From NCBI GenBank assembly GCA_946548085.1, contig CAMNPN010000037.1, positions 1 to 35,999 of the forward strand: DNA of 35,999 nt. Direction: 5' to 3'. A program made the translations under genes and the position numbers. Origin of the DNA: an uncultured Prevotella sp. GTDB lineage: Bacteria; Bacteroidota; Bacteroidia; Bacteroidales; Bacteroidaceae. Shown in pieces: positions 1 to 7,444 of the stretch. The notes below the pieces were generated by a model, which made no database searches, had not been told where the DNA came from, and saw nothing but the letters and a program-made list of their open reading frames with translations. Every line of letters starts with the position of its first letter. Position 1 is the stretch's first letter.

Positions 1-614
1 ACTCCGGCATCCCCGACGAATACTACATCCTCGAGAATCGCTGCCAGTCGGGTTGGGACTACGGCGTGCCAGGTAACGGCCTGCTCATCTGCCATGTCGA
101 CTACGACCCTATCGCCTGGAGCGACAACGTGGTGAATACGCAGAAGGACCATTTCCGCTACGATCTCTTCCATCCCGACGGTAAGAACTACAAGGACTGG
201 GACCCTGCTCAGAACGGCAAGGATATGAGTAAATACACGATGGACAAGCGTCTGCGTAGCAGTTACCTCAGCACCACTACCTATCCCTATGTCAATCCTG
301 AGACAGGTGTGTCGATACATAGCTTGACAGACGATACAACCCCTGCTGCCACCCTTTTCAACGCCAATGCCGCCTTTGAGTACAAGATGTCGAAGCCTAT
401 CACCAACATCCAGTTGGCTGACGATGGCACCGTGTCGTTCACCTTCATGGGCGATGGCACCGCTGTCAAGGGCGTCACGACGGCCAAGACAGGCGAGGCC
501 GCTGTGTGGTACGATCTGAATGGGGGCCGACTCTCGGCGTCGCCCTCGCGCGCTGGTATCTTCATCCGGCGTAACCCCGATGGCACCAGCCGTAAGGTTG
601 TCATACATAAATAA
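1..614 (+). CDS. M6-family metalloprotease domain protein, C-terminal part (5' truncated)
   Basis: The reading frame is open from base 3 to the TAA at 612-614, giving 203 visible residues; the start and the HExxH zinc site would lie upstream of the window. The visible part opens with IPDEYYILENRCQSGWD and then GNGLLICHVDYD, the conserved block that follows the catalytic domain in secreted M6 (immune inhibitor A-like) peptidases of Bacteroidales. The last 40 or so residues (AVWYDLNGGRLSASPSRAG, then IFIRRNPDG and a basic end) form the tail 'YDLNGRR...GIYI...KVVI' found at the C-terminus of many secreted Prevotella proteins, probably a sorting or surface module. The product is therefore probably an exported protease. 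An OmpA-like gene follows 31 bases later on the same strand. The family call rests on motif recognition of the C-terminal piece only. Confidence 0.7.
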   Translation, partial: SGIPDEYYILENRCQSGWDYGVPGNGLLICHVDYDPIAWSDNVVNTQKDHFRYDLFHPDGKNYKDWDPAQNGKDMSKYTMDKRLRSSYLSTTTYPYVNPETGVSIHSLTDDTTPAATLFNANAAFEYKMSKPITNIQLADDGTVSFTFMGDGTAVKGVTTAKTGEAAVWYDLNGGRLSASPSRAGIFIRRNPDGTSRKVVIHK

Positions 615-645
615 TAAAAAGAATTCACCAACTAAAATCTACGCA

Positions 646-1503
646 ATGATGAAGAAAAATGTGATTTTGATGGCGCTGGCATGCGGACTGATACTGTCGA
701 GCTGCGCCAGTAAGAAAGATCTGGAAAATTGCCAGACAGAGAACAAGTCGCTCACCGAGAACCTGCAGGCCGCCCGTGAGGACCTTGCAGCGAAAAACGC
801 GCGCATTGGAGCCCTCGAAGAGCAAAACCGTGGCATGCAGCAGCTGCTCAAGAACGCAGAGGACAAGTATGCCAAATTACAGGAGTCGCTCGACAAGAGT
901 CTGACGAATGCCTCGCAGAACAATGTCTCTATCGAGAAACTCGTTGATCAGATCAATGAGTCGAACCAGTACATCCGACACCTCGTGGAGGTGAAGTCGA
1001 AGAGCGACTCGCTGAACATGGTGCTGACAAATAACCTCACCCGTTCGCTCTCGAAGGAGGAATTGAAGGAGGTCGATGTGCAGGTGCTCAAGGGTGTGGT
1101 CTATATCTCGCTGGCTGACAACATGCTCTACAAGAGCGGTTCCTACGAGATCAACAGCCGTGCTGCAGAGACACTGTCGAAGATCGCTAAGATCATCAAG
1201 GACTACAAGGACTACGACGTGCTCATCGAGGGTAACACGGACAATGTGCCCATCTCCAAGCCGAACATCCGCAACAACTGGGACCTCTCTGCCCTGCGTG
1301 CCTCGAGCGTGGTTCAGGCTCTGCAGAACGATTACGGTGTCGATCCGAAACGTCTGACGGCTGGTGGCCGTGGCGAGTACAATCCCGTCGCTGGCAACGA
1401 CACCGAGGTCGGCAAACAGCGTAACCGTCGCACTCAGATCATCATCACCCCGAAGCTCGACGAGTTTATGGAACTCATCGGACAGGCTCCCGATGGAGAG
1501 TAG
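646..1503 (+). CDS. OmpA-family peptidoglycan-binding lipoprotein
   Basis: 285 residues starting at the first ATG of ATGATGAAGAAA; the frame is open further upstream, but only this start gives a signal peptide. Residues 1-20 are a lipoprotein signal with lipobox LSSC, the lipidated Cys being residue 20. Residues 25-115 are rich in Glu, Lys, Asn and Gln with heptad-like spacing and should form a coiled coil. The C-terminal third is an OmpA/MotB domain: LYKSGSYEINSRA, then a long segment containing IEGNTDNVPI and NWDLSALRASSVVQAL, then GRGEYNPVAGNDT and QRNRRTQIII. This domain binds peptidoglycan, so the protein probably tethers the outer membrane to the wall from the periplasm. It follows the M6 protease gene by 31 bp and ends at a strong hairpin terminator. 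The family is secure; the specific role is unknown. Confidence 0.9.
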   Translation: MMKKNVILMALACGLILSSCASKKDLENCQTENKSLTENLQAAREDLAAKNARIGALEEQNRGMQQLLKNAEDKYAKLQESLDKSLTNASQNNVSIEKLVDQINESNQYIRHLVEVKSKSDSLNMVLTNNLTRSLSKEELKEVDVQVLKGVVYISLADNMLYKSGSYEINSRAAETLSKIAKIIKDYKDYDVLIEGNTDNVPISKPNIRNNWDLSALRASSVVQALQNDYGVDPKRLTAGGRGEYNPVAGNDTEVGKQRNRRTQIIITPKLDEFMELIGQAPDGE

Positions 1504-1515
1504 ACGAACATCATA

Positions 1516-1547
1516 AATAAAGGCTCGCTGGTTAGCGGGCCTTTATT
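1516..1547 (+). terminator. Intrinsic terminator after the OmpA-like gene
   Basis: A 14-bp stem (AATAAAGGCTCGCT with AGCGGGCCTTTATT, one T-G wobble) closes a GGTT loop 12 bases after the stop codon. The descending arm is T-rich and continues into TTATATTTAG. The GGCTCGC/GCGRGCC core recurs in two other terminators of the window. Confidence 0.8.
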
Positions 1548-1702
1548 ATATTTAGTTAGCTGCATACTCTCATCTGTCGACAGTCGGTATTTAAGGACCA
1601 CATTGAAGGTCAAGACAGCCTTTGGGTCCAAACGTTTCCCATGCATGTAGCTTAACGAATGGCAAAAAGTATTCTGGTCCTAATGTGACATTAGTATGCT
1701 CC

Positions 1703-4700
1703 TTATTCCATCAGTGTAGTATTATATTTCAACGTGACATTGCCATTGGCATTCACTATTCGGGTAGTTACGTCTGCAACCTTGACGTTGTGGCCTTCTG
1801 TCACACGTTCGGAACCGTTTGTTGTGTAACTTATCAAGTTGTCGATTCTACTCACCACTTCTGCCTCAATTTCGTAAGATCCATTACCGGTATATTCAAC
1901 GCTGTATGTCGAGTTGTCATTGCGGGTCAGTTTAAACTCGCCTTCAATCTTGTGCTTGAGTGTGCCGTTAAGCAAGTTGTCATATCGATATACCAGCTCT
2001 TCGTTTTCATTATTGAATATATTGACGAATTCCTCTTTTGTTTTCTCCGTAAATGGATAGGTCGTGTTGATAGAGAATTTGCCTCTAGCTTCGCTACCAT
2101 TCAATTGGCACATGATGTCGTCGCCTATTTTGACATTGCCCGATTTGTCAACGGTGATAAACTCATGACGGCTGAAGAATTTCTCTATTTCGTTTTGGAA
2201 GTTGATGTGTTTGTAGGTGGGCACATTGTTGAGTGTTATGCCCCATTCTGGTGCAAATAGCGAGATGTACTCTCCATATTCATCTTTTCCGTAGACTTCG
2301 TAGCTGATAGTAACCTCTGAGGGGTCGTACGTCAGTTCGAGTCCGTCGAGTTGTGGGTTCTCCACATCAATTCCGCCCTTTGATATGTCAATATCGATTA
2401 TCTGCTTACCTTTCTTTGTGGTGATGTAGAACGGGTAGTCGGCCACAGCCTTGCCCGTCGGTTTAACTAGTGTCACACGTGTGGGCATGTCGTTCACAAT
2501 GAGAGCGTACTCCGTGAACAAGCCTATCGTAGCGCGTCCTTTTTCGTTGAGTGTACACTGCCAGTCCTTTTTGTTAGCCACGTCTGACGGGATATGACTG
2601 AAGCGAACCTCCCATCCCTCATACTTAGAGGGTTCATCCTCTTTCCACGACTTGTCTATGATGCGTAGGCCTATCTGGGTATTCACCATTGCGGCCACGC
2701 TCTTGGCTGCTTTTGCATAGCGGTTATAAGCCTCCACCTTCATGTGGTTGCGTACAGAGGTGATGACAGCCGGAAGCCAGCCGTTCATCAGTTCAGCATA
2801 ATACTCGTCACTGATAGTCTTTCGTGTGGCAGCATCGGGGAAGAACCATGAAGAGAGTCCATGTGCCTTGGCCTCGGCGACACACATGGCCTGGGCATCG
2901 GTGTCACCCCAGAAACGGTCGCAGTAGTCACGCACCTCTTTCTCAATGGCCTTATTCAGTTCGTTGGCAGTCATAGGATTCTGCATGAGCGCATAGAACA
3001 CATTGTACCAGTCTGTGATACTTCGATACCAGTTTAGACCGTATTTTGATGTTCCTGATACCACCTTTGCACCTTCACGACTATAGTAGATGCTGTACGC
3101 TTCACGGTAGAGATCCACCTTACGCTCCTGTACCATCGTGCCGAATCTATCTAGGCAGATACCAATGGCAGCCACCCCGGCCATTGATGCGGCCATGATT
3201 GGGGTGCCGATGAACGACGAGGCCACGCCCTGGTAGTGTCCTAGAATAGCCTTCATCGTTCCAGATGCCACTGCCACATTGTCTCCTTTGATATCGGCCC
3301 GAAGCACATCGAGGATGGTGAGAGCCGTGCCTAGATAGCCCATCGCCTCTACGGCATTGTCTATCTGTTCAGCGAATGGCTTATAACCCAGAGTGGCTTC
3401 CAGGGCGCCGTTGGCTGCACTGTAAATCACATCGAGGCCGATACTTTTCCAGAGATCTGCATTCTCTCTGGCCTTGTGAGCCATTTCCCATTCAGGATCT
3501 ACACCTGACACGATGTCAAGCAGGAACTCTGTTCCTTCTACGAGTCCATACATGACGGGGGCTTCCTGATAGAGGCTCAACTTCAAATTCTTGGTGTTAG
3601 CGTTCTGCACCTCGAAGATGCTGTAGGTCGATAGGTGATTGGCCGTGATGGTGGCCTTTCCAGTAGCAGCATCGTATTCGAAATAGGTTGGTTCCCACTC
3701 GCCCGTATCCTCATTGTAGTAGGCTGCACATACCGTCTCGTCAGTTCCGACGGTGACAGGCACTGTGATGGATACCGTTCCCGTCAGTTCATGGCGACCG
3801 TCGGATAGGCTCAGGTCGATGGATTGTCCGCGTATCACACCCTCGACAACATCGGGCTTAAGGACGGAGTTGCGAATGGATAACTGAACGTCACCGTCGA
3901 TGACGGTAGGGTCGAACTTTACAGTACACTTACTGGCCTCTACTGTCAGTGTGGATTCGTTGAGGTCGAAGGTCTCCTCATTCTCATAGACGAAGCCCGC
4001 TTTCCACGTGATGCTGCCAAGAGCATCGATGGATGTGGTGATGGGGCTTTTGCCGTTACGCTTGATAACTACGCTCTTGCCGTCGTCACTGACGCTGACG
4101 CCTGCTACCTCGTTCAACGGCATCATCACTCGCTGGCCAGTATCGTCGGTACCGTTAAGCACCATGCTATACTGCACTCCCTTTGGCTCAACAGGGGTGT
4201 ACTCCTCCCTGTCAATTATGCGTGGGAAGCGCCTCCATCCAGGTGCATTGGCATATAGGTCATAAGTGCCCTCGGGAACATACAGCCTCAAGTCTTCATT
4301 CTCAAATATCTTCTCGTTGAACGAAGTGTCGGTAATTTCTGGCGGGATTACGGCCAGACACGTTAGGTAGGACAACTGCTCAATGTCTTTATATGCCCCC
4401 TCCATCTCTACTATTGTAGCAGGTATGGGATTGACCGCTGTACGAATACTGCGTGGTTCCAACTTAACGACAGTCTCTGGCATATCCCAGTTCAGTCGTC
4501 TATAGTTAACCATTGTGATTACGCTTGTACCACTACTGTTGCACAGAAACTCCTGATAGAGTGGTGAACAGAGGAAATTGGGATTATTTTCCACCTTGAA
4601 AAATGAAAGTCGCGTTCCATAGAAGGCATCGGGTTCAATGGATTTGAGTTTGGGTGGTACCTTAAACTCTTCCTCCTTAAATGTGCAACTGGCAAACGCC

Positions 4701-6427
4701 TGTGAGCCTACCTCCTCCAGTTTCATGAACGTGGGGGTGGTTTCAAACTTTGCCATGGCAAATGTTTGTCTTCCAACCTTTGTAATGCAATCAAGCCATG
4801 CTCCGTTGTCTATATACCCACAGTTGAAGAATGCTTCGTCATCTGCCTCAAAGGCTGGTGTCTTGCATATGACCTCATTTAGGTAGCAAAAAGCAAAGGC
4901 TTGTTTGCCGATGCGTTTGATAGATGATCCGATTGTAAGTTTCTTTATTTTGGTTAATTGGAATGCCTGATCTGGCACTATTTCCATCTTGTCGCTCAAC
5001 ACCAGTTCGTCTATCGTGCTGTACATAAAAGAATAGGCATCGATGGCTTTGATGTTATCACCCAGCACCATCTTGGTGAAGTGGCCCTTGCGGAAGAATG
5101 CCTGTTTATTGATACGAGTAACCTTATATGTCGTCCCGTTATCCTCTATGGTGCTTGGAATGACAATCTCACCGTTCTCCTGGGCCAATCCAGTGCTGGT
5201 GTCTATGCCGGCTCCCTTATAATCTATAATATAGGCTTCGCCATTCTTAATTAGCTGATATTCAATGCCTCCAATCTGCTTGGTGGTGGCATCAATGGGT
5301 TGAACTCCCGTAAAGATAGTACAATTGTTTGCAAAACCCGTCAGAGCGAGTTTGTAAAAGCCGTCGGCGACACCGCCCCATCCATAATTGAAATGGAAAT
5401 AATCATTGCTCGTATATCCGTCGCACACCAATGCGTGTCCATCGCCTTCATTAGGATAGCCGCAATAGAGTATGGGACGACTCTCACCAAGTTCTTCTTT
5501 CATAATGCTTGTTAGTGCGACAGCTGTTGTGCCGTTATGCACCTTGATGTCTGGCGAATAGCCGAAATTCCTGATGAGTTGCATAGACATAAACCCTGTC
5601 GGACTGCCTTTCTCCGTTCCATAGTGAGTGCCCATAGCCTTTCCTATATCTGCCATCAACTGTGCTATGGCCTTGGCTTGCACATCTGTGTAATATCCAC
5701 TGTAATCATCAATCATGTTGTCCCAGTCGTAGGTATGTCCGGAGAAATCCTCACCAGTGAATTCGCCAAAGCCGTCTATAAGTCTGCCTTGCGTCACTTT
5801 CGGCCATTTCCAGTAATTCATCACCTGAGCAAAGGCTGTAGGGACGCAACCGGTGGCACAACGACCTCTGTACATATAACCCAAATCCGTCATATATTCG
5901 GTAACTTCGGGGCATAGGTCATTGTAGGGTGCCCACTGATTCCACGTTGTAGTGATTAGCGGTTCAACTACGATATTCCCGAGTTTGCTTGGATTTTGTG
6001 TGGCGGCTCTTGTCCTGACTCTTGATAGCGGATTATGGCGCAAAGAGTCGATGGCTGTGGAGTAGTAGCCGAGCAGGTCTTTTAGTTGTACGGGACAGTT
6101 GTTGAGGTCGAACGAGCCGTGGTCGCAGTAGCCGAGTACATCGTCCTCAGTGTTATTCTCGCCAGAGACTACCACAAAGCCTTTGTCGTCGCCAAGATTC
6201 ACAATATATACGTTGTTCTTACCTGTTACTGTCTTAGATTTTATAATGTGAGCCATTTGAGGATTCACATTCGTCATTGCATCACCGCGGACTTGAGCCG
6301 CATTAGGGGTGTAACTGAGTGCGAACTGGCGGGCTGTTATAATGGCCTGTTCGGCGCTAACATCGTCTGCAGTGGCTGTGATGGCCGAGACGAGTATCGT
6401 CAATGTTAAAATGATTGCTTTCTTCAT
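1703..6427 (-). CDS. Secreted C10 (streptopain-like) cysteine protease with Spi prodomain, BspA-type repeats and a large C-terminal extension
   Basis: 1574 residues from the ATG at 6427, which gives a clean signal peptide (about 1-20, ending ITATA) behind an AAGGCGAAG leader. Residues 22-130 match the Spi inhibitor-type prodomain (NVYIVNLGDDKGFVVVSGEN). The C10 peptidase core follows: Cys194 in TGCVPTAFAQVMNYWKWP, His331 in GDGHALVCDGY and Trp350 in FNYGWGG. All catalytic landmarks are intact. Residues 400-650 carry irregular BspA/LRR_5 repeats (KRIGKQAFAFCYL, EVGSQAFASC). Residues 780-960 look beta-rich and end in ATITANHLSTYSIFEV. Residues 970-1260 are predicted helical with an unusually hydrophobic Gly/Ala stretch (IGTPIMAASMAGVAAIGI). 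The rest to the C-terminus is beta-rich and unrecognised. Typical C10 proteases are much shorter. The gene lies 28 bp downstream of the dockerin-like gene and is probably co-transcribed. Protease identity is firm; the extension's role is unknown. Confidence 0.88.
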   Translation of the reverse strand: MKKAIILTLTILVSAITATADDVSAEQAIITARQFALSYTPNAAQVRGDAMTNVNPQMAHIIKSKTVTGKNNVYIVNLGDDKGFVVVSGENNTEDDVLGYCDHGSFDLNNCPVQLKDLLGYYSTAIDSLRHNPLSRVRTRAATQNPSKLGNIVVEPLITTTWNQWAPYNDLCPEVTEYMTDLGYMYRGRCATGCVPTAFAQVMNYWKWPKVTQGRLIDGFGEFTGEDFSGHTYDWDNMIDDYSGYYTDVQAKAIAQLMADIGKAMGTHYGTEKGSPTGFMSMQLIRNFGYSPDIKVHNGTTAVALTSIMKEELGESRPILYCGYPNEGDGHALVCDGYTSNDYFHFNYGWGGVADGFYKLALTGFANNCTIFTGVQPIDATTKQIGGIEYQLIKNGEAYIIDYKGAGIDTSTGLAQENGEIVIPSTIEDNGTTYKVTRINKQAFFRKGHFTKMVLGDNIKAIDAYSFMYSTIDELVLSDKMEIVPDQAFQLTKIKKLTIGSSIKRIGKQAFAFCYLNEVICKTPAFEADDEAFFNCGYIDNGAWLDCITKVGRQTFAMAKFETTPTFMKLEEVGSQAFASCTFKEEEFKVPPKLKSIEPDAFYGTRLSFFKVENNPNFLCSPLYQEFLCNSSGTSVITMVNYRRLNWDMPETVVKLEPRSIRTAVNPIPATIVEMEGAYKDIEQLSYLTCLAVIPPEITDTSFNEKIFENEDLRLYVPEGTYDLYANAPGWRRFPRIIDREEYTPVEPKGVQYSMVLNGTDDTGQRVMMPLNEVAGVSVSDDGKSVVIKRNGKSPITTSIDALGSITWKAGFVYENEETFDLNESTLTVEASKCTVKFDPTVIDGDVQLSIRNSVLKPDVVEGVIRGQSIDLSLSDGRHELTGTVSITVPVTVGTDETVCAAYYNEDTGEWEPTYFEYDAATGKATITANHLSTYSIFEVQNANTKNLKLSLYQEAPVMYGLVEGTEFLLDIVSGVDPEWEMAHKARENADLWKSIGLDVIYSAANGALEATLGYKPFAEQIDNAVEAMGYLGTALTILDVLRADIKGDNVAVASGTMKAILGHYQGVASSFIGTPIMAASMAGVAAIGICLDRFGTMVQERKVDLYREAYSIYYSREGAKVVSGTSKYGLNWYRSITDWYNVFYALMQNPMTANELNKAIEKEVRDYCDRFWGDTDAQAMCVAEAKAHGLSSWFFPDAATRKTISDEYYAELMNGWLPAVITSVRNHMKVEAYNRYAKAAKSVAAMVNTQIGLRIIDKSWKEDEPSKYEGWEVRFSHIPSDVANKKDWQCTLNEKGRATIGLFTEYALIVNDMPTRVTLVKPTGKAVADYPFYITTKKGKQIIDIDISKGGIDVENPQLDGLELTYDPSEVTISYEVYGKDEYGEYISLFAPEWGITLNNVPTYKHINFQNEIEKFFSRHEFITVDKSGNVKIGDDIMCQLNGSEARGKFSINTTYPFTEKTKEEFVNIFNNENEELVYRYDNLLNGTLKHKIEGEFKLTRNDNSTYSVEYTGNGSYEIEAEVVSRIDNLISYTTNGSERVTEGHNVKVADVTTRIVNANGNVTLKYNTTLME

Positions 6428-6455
6428 ATCTTCGCCTTTTTGATTTGTTTTTGTT

Positions 6456-6890
6456 TCAGTCCATCCATCCGTCGTCAAATGTCAGTTCCTTCAGGAGGAA
6501 AACAGGAGTTTGCACGCGGGTCTTGGAGGTGGTGACCACCAAGTCGTTGCCGATATATGTTACTACGGGCTTGTCGGCAAAGTCGAAGGTCTCAACCCCG
6601 CCGTCTTTCTTTGTTAGTACGATGCGCTTATAGTGATAGTTGTCGTTATTGGCTATGATGATGTTCAGTATGCTGACGATGTCAGCAGCATTGACTTTTT
6701 CGTCGCCGTTGACATCGGCATTCGCGGCATTGTAGTTCGCTGAGGGCTTGCCCAGGATGGCATTGGATGTCTCTTTGACATCGAGTTGGCCAACCTGCTT
6801 ATCGTTGTTGACGTCCCCTTTGATAACGGTTTGTGCCTGTACGGTTAGTACGAAAAGCAAGAGTACTGGTAAGATGCAAATCTTTTTCAT
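6456..6890 (-). CDS. Small secreted dockerin-like (type I repeat) protein
   Basis: 144 residues with an N-terminal signal peptide (1-19, ending TVQAQ). Residues 24-80 hold two dockerin type I-like calcium-binding repeats: GDVNNDKQVGQLDVKETSNA and ADVNGDEKVNAADIVSILN. Each has the Asp/Asn ligand spacing of a calcium loop followed by a helix. Residues 88-144 contain YKRIVLTKKDGGVETFDFAD and DLVVTTSKTRVQ, a C-terminal module often seen in secreted Prevotella proteins. Its stop lies 28 bp before the C10 protease start on the same strand, which suggests an operon and possibly a shared export or complex. Prevotella-type bacteria are not known for cellulosomes, so a classical cohesin partner should not be assumed. 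None is visible here. Confidence 0.8.
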   Translation of the reverse strand: MKKICILPVLLLFVLTVQAQTVIKGDVNNDKQVGQLDVKETSNAILGKPSANYNAANADVNGDEKVNAADIVSILNIIIANNDNYHYKRIVLTKKDGGVETFDFADKPVVTYIGNDLVVTTSKTRVQTPVFLLKELTFDDGWMD

Positions 6891-6919
6891 TGTTTATAGA
6901 GGTGTTGATTAATACGTCG

Positions 6920-6927
6920 CAAAGATA
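6920..6927 (-). promoter_or_regulatory. Putative promoter (-7 element) of the dockerin-C10 protease operon
   Basis: Read on the minus strand this is TATCTTTG, a perfect match to the Bacteroidetes -7 consensus TAnnTTTG, 29 bases upstream of the ATG at 6890. No clear TTTG -33 box is present. The place where one would lie (about 6947-6950) is occupied by the first arm of the palindromic array at 6947-7000. Confidence 0.5.
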
Positions 6928-6946
6928 TGCAAAAAGGGCGGAAAAA

Positions 6947-7000
6947 GACTCTCGTTTTGCAAAAATCGACTCTCATTTTGCAAAACGAGAGTCGATTTTT
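6947..7000. repeat. Two overlapping, mutually exclusive palindromes with a TTTTGCAAAA core
   Basis: Palindrome A: GACTCTCGTTTTGCAAAA (6947-6964) is the exact inverse complement of 6976-6993 (18-bp arms, 11-nt loop). Palindrome B: AAAAATCGACTCTC (6961-6974) is the exact inverse complement of 6987-7000 (14-bp arms, 12-nt loop). They share sequence, so only one can form at a time. The self-complementary decamer TTTTGCAAAA occurs at 6955-6964 and 6976-6985, 21 bp apart. The array lies directly upstream of the protease-operon -7 element. Confidence 0.85.
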
Positions 7001-7129
7001 GGGAATTTGGGCAAAATAGGCTCGCTGGCGAAGGTTCTCGGTGTGTCTTTTTGATGTTATGGAAGTTCCAGTTATGTACAGAGGCTTGCGGATTCTTGTA
7101 TGGTTTTTAATGAGTTTTGATGCTTCCTG

Positions 7130-7173
7130 ACGTTGTTGAAAGGTATCGTTAACGTTGTTGGAAGGCATCGCTT
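7130..7173. repeat. Two 22-bp direct repeats
   Basis: ACGTTGTTGAAAGGTATCG... (7130-7151) is followed immediately by ACGTTGTTGGAAGGCATCG... (7152-7173), differing at only a few positions. They lie in the 554-bp gap between rpoD and the dockerin-like gene. Function unknown. Confidence 0.75.
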
Positions 7174-7239
7174 ACAGGGAAAGCAGATAGCCCTTATAGG
7201 GGTCAGGGCCTACCTTCGCAGGGGTTTTACCCTATCCTT

Positions 7240-7310
7240 ACCATCGTTTGCCTATACTCAAACCATCGTTCGGCTATACTCAAACGATCGTTCGGCTATA
7301 GGCAAACGAT
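7240..7310. repeat. Three 22-bp tandem repeats bounded by a 14-bp inverted repeat
   Basis: Units at 7240-7261, 7262-7283 and 7284-7305 share the pattern ACSATCGTTYGSCTATASKCAA (IUPAC). The array is bounded by ATCGTTTGCCTATA (7243-7256) and its exact inverse complement TATAGGCAAACGAT (7297-7310). A palindrome AACGATCGTT lies at 7283-7292. Apart from this array, the pair at 7130, the palindromes at 6947, the promoter at 6920 and the terminator at 7402, I see nothing convincing between 6891 and 7444. Confidence 0.8.
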
Positions 7311-7401
7311 AGACAAGAAATTTTCGAGGGGCAAAAGAGGAAGCAAAAACGTGCTTTAAACTTTTATGTAGTGTGTAAAGCGGGAAAGAGTAAGGAAAGA
7401 A

Positions 7402-7440
7402 ATAGAAAAAGGCTCGCAAGTTCTGCGAGCCTTTTTCTAT
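7402..7440 (-). terminator. Bidirectional terminator downstream of rpoD
   Basis: A perfect 17-bp stem (7402-7418 with 7424-7440) contains GGCTCGCA/TGCGAGCC with A-run and T-run flanks on both sides and a 5-nt loop. It begins 5 bases after the rpoD stop codon. The symmetry of the A and T runs would let it work in both directions. Confidence 0.85.
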
Positions 7441-7444
7441 GATA

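Noticed and set aside
6456..6890. A cellulosome component
   Set aside because: The protein has a dockerin-like module but no catalytic domain, no cohesin is visible, and the cellulolytic genes in the window carry no dockerins.
6887..7168. A 93-residue minus-strand ORF in the gap upstream of the dockerin-like gene
   Set aside because: It runs through the promoter and the palindromic array and its composition reflects those repeats; it has no recognisable motif. I treat the region as non-coding.
7130..7310. A possible CRISPR array from the 22-bp direct repeats
   Set aside because: The repeats are contiguous with no unique spacers, only two or three copies each, and no cas gene is near.
7240..7310. 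A replication origin based on iteron-like repeats
   Set aside because: There is no rep or dnaA gene, no AT-rich unwinding region next to it, and the setting is an ordinary chromosomal intergenic gap.
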